From the NCBI GenBank assembly GCA_017305555.1, contig JAFKKM010000025.1:1-64000 (forward strand): 64,000 bases of DNA. Reading direction: 5' to 3'. The translations under genes were made by a program, and so were the position numbers. The DNA comes from Hyphomicrobiales bacterium. GTDB lineage: Bacteria > Pseudomonadota > Alphaproteobacteria > Rhizobiales > Xanthobacteraceae. This document shows, piece by piece, positions 63,235-64,000 of this stretch; position 1 is the stretch's first letter, and each line of letters starts with the position of its first letter. The notes beneath the pieces are model-generated. The model saw only the letters and a program-made list of their open reading frames with translations. It did not search any database and had not been told where the DNA came from.

Positions 63235-64000
63235 TTACTTCTTCAACAGCGGGCACGTGCTCTTGTCGAGCGGCGTGAACGCTTCGTTCGCCGGAATGGT
63301 GGCGACCAGCTTGTAGTAATCCCACGGTCCCTTGGACTCGGCCGGAGACTTCACTTCGAACAGATAGGCCGGGTGCAGCGCGCGGCCGTTCGGCTCGATC
63401 GTCCCCTCGCCGAAGACCGGATCGTCGGTCGGCATGGTCTTCATCTTGGCGACCATCTTGGCGCCGTCATGCGGGTTCTCGCCGAGCGAGTCCAGCGCCT
63501 TGAAGTAATGCAGCAGCGACGAATAGACGCCGGCCTGCACCATCGTCGGCATGGCATGGTTCTTCATGCGGTCCTGGAAACGCTTGGAGAAAGCGCGGGT
63601 GCCGTCGTTGAGGTCCCAATAGAAGGTCTCGGTGAGGTTCAGACCCTTGGCGGTCTGAAGCCCGAGCGCGTGGACGTCGGAAATGAACATCAGCAGGCTG
63701 GCGAGCTTCTGGCCGCCGCTGGTGATGCCGAATTCCGCCGCCTGCTTGATCGCGTTGACGGTGTCGCCACCGGCATTGGCCAAACCGATGACCTTGGCCT
63801 TCGAGGCCTGCGCCTGAAGCAGGAACGAGGAGAAGTCAGCCGTATTCAGCGGATGCTTGACCGCGCCGACGACCTTGCCGCCCGCGGCATCGATCGCGGC
63901 GGTGGTGTCACGCTCGAGCGCCGCACCGAACGCGTAGTCCGCGGTCAGGAAGAACCAGGTGTTGCCGCCGGCCTTCGTCAGCGCGGTGCCGGTGCCGTGC
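63235..64000 (-). CDS. livK: ABC transporter substrate-binding protein (5' end outside window)
   Basis: The right edge cuts this gene; about 254 C-terminal residues are visible, and the frame is open to 64000. Visible sequence matches the type I periplasmic binding domain: TWFFLTADYAFGAALERDT, VKHPLNTADFSSFLLQAQAS and QASKAKVIGLANAGGDTVNA. The ending GPWDYYKLVATIPANEAFTP...CPLLKK is nearly identical in plan to the unaccompanied gene at 47518. It is upstream of livH on the same strand. Confidence 0.92.
   Translation of the reverse strand, partial: HGTGTALTKAGGNTWFFLTADYAFGAALERDTTAAIDAAGGKVVGAVKHPLNTADFSSFLLQAQASKAKVIGLANAGGDTVNAIKQAAEFGITSGGQKLASLLMFISDVHALGLQTAKGLNLTETFYWDLNDGTRAFSKRFQDRMKNHAMPTMVQAGVYSSLLHYFKALDSLGENPHDGAKMVAKMKTMPTDDPVFGEGTIEPNGRALHPAYLFEVKSPAESKGPWDYYKLVATIPANEAFTPLDKSTCPLLKK

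Noticed and set aside
1-64000. tRNA, rRNA, CRISPR, prophage or IS elements
   Set aside because: No cloverleaf-like sequence, repeat-spacer array, integrase or transposase reading frame was found in reading the window.

Overview
The window is a 64 kb stretch of GC-rich alphaproteobacterial chromosome. Gene content and order point to the Bradyrhizobiaceae/Nitrobacteraceae (Bradyrhizobium, Rhodopseudomonas and relatives). The grounds are dnaB-alr-TSUP-radA-cvpA-purF, rpsF-rpsR-DUF2232-rplI, lptF-lptG-lptD-surA-pdxA-rsmA and fabD-fabG-acpP-fabF-mltG-yicC-gmk, plus dispersed palindromic repeats and small exported proteins typical of that family. Nearly all of it is core housekeeping DNA. I see no tRNA, rRNA, CRISPR array, prophage or insertion sequence.

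Layout. 1-9.6 kb: the 3' part of mutL, a benzoylformate-decarboxylase-like ThDP enzyme with an SDR, a 7Fe ferredoxin, metY, a chimeric ORF joining an alpha/beta-hydrolase start to a PurN body, a PanE-like reductase, a TerC-family membrane protein and ndk. 9.8-15 kb: a His-rich exported peptide, a small NepR-like protein, an ABC-F ATPase, a lipoprotein, and pepA-holC. 15.4-24.4 kb: LPS export and outer-membrane biogenesis (lptFGD, surA) running into pdxA, rsmA and a zinc alcohol dehydrogenase. 24.5-31.5 kb, minus strand: fatty-acid synthesis (fabD, fabG, acpP, fabF) followed by mltG, yicC and gmk. 31.8-34.3 kb: ribosomal proteins S6, S18 and L9 around a DUF2232 membrane protein. 34.3-44.8 kb: a CXXCH protein, cyclopropane synthase, then dnaB, alr, a TSUP exporter, radA, cvpA and purF. 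44.8-56.6 kb: small enzymes, an unaccompanied amino-acid binding protein, a yfgM-like/lipoprotein/der operon, an FKBP, panB, an NnrU protein and small exported proteins. 56.8-64 kb: a cold-shock protein, prfC, a guanidine-II riboswitch controlling a Gdx/SugE exporter, a DUF47-pit phosphate operon and a livK-livH-livM operon running off the right edge.

The two observations I would follow first are these. (1) At 6410-7252, a hydrolase cut before its nucleophile is joined in frame to a GAR transformylase that has lost its N-terminal phosphate loop. (2) At 58858-58927, two ACGR-loop hairpins precede gdx, and the 3' strand of the second can alternatively pair with the Shine-Dalgarno sequence. Two families of palindromic repeats are also present: a REPIN-like doublet in three copies with matching changes between arms, and a second palindrome with one good and one decayed copy.
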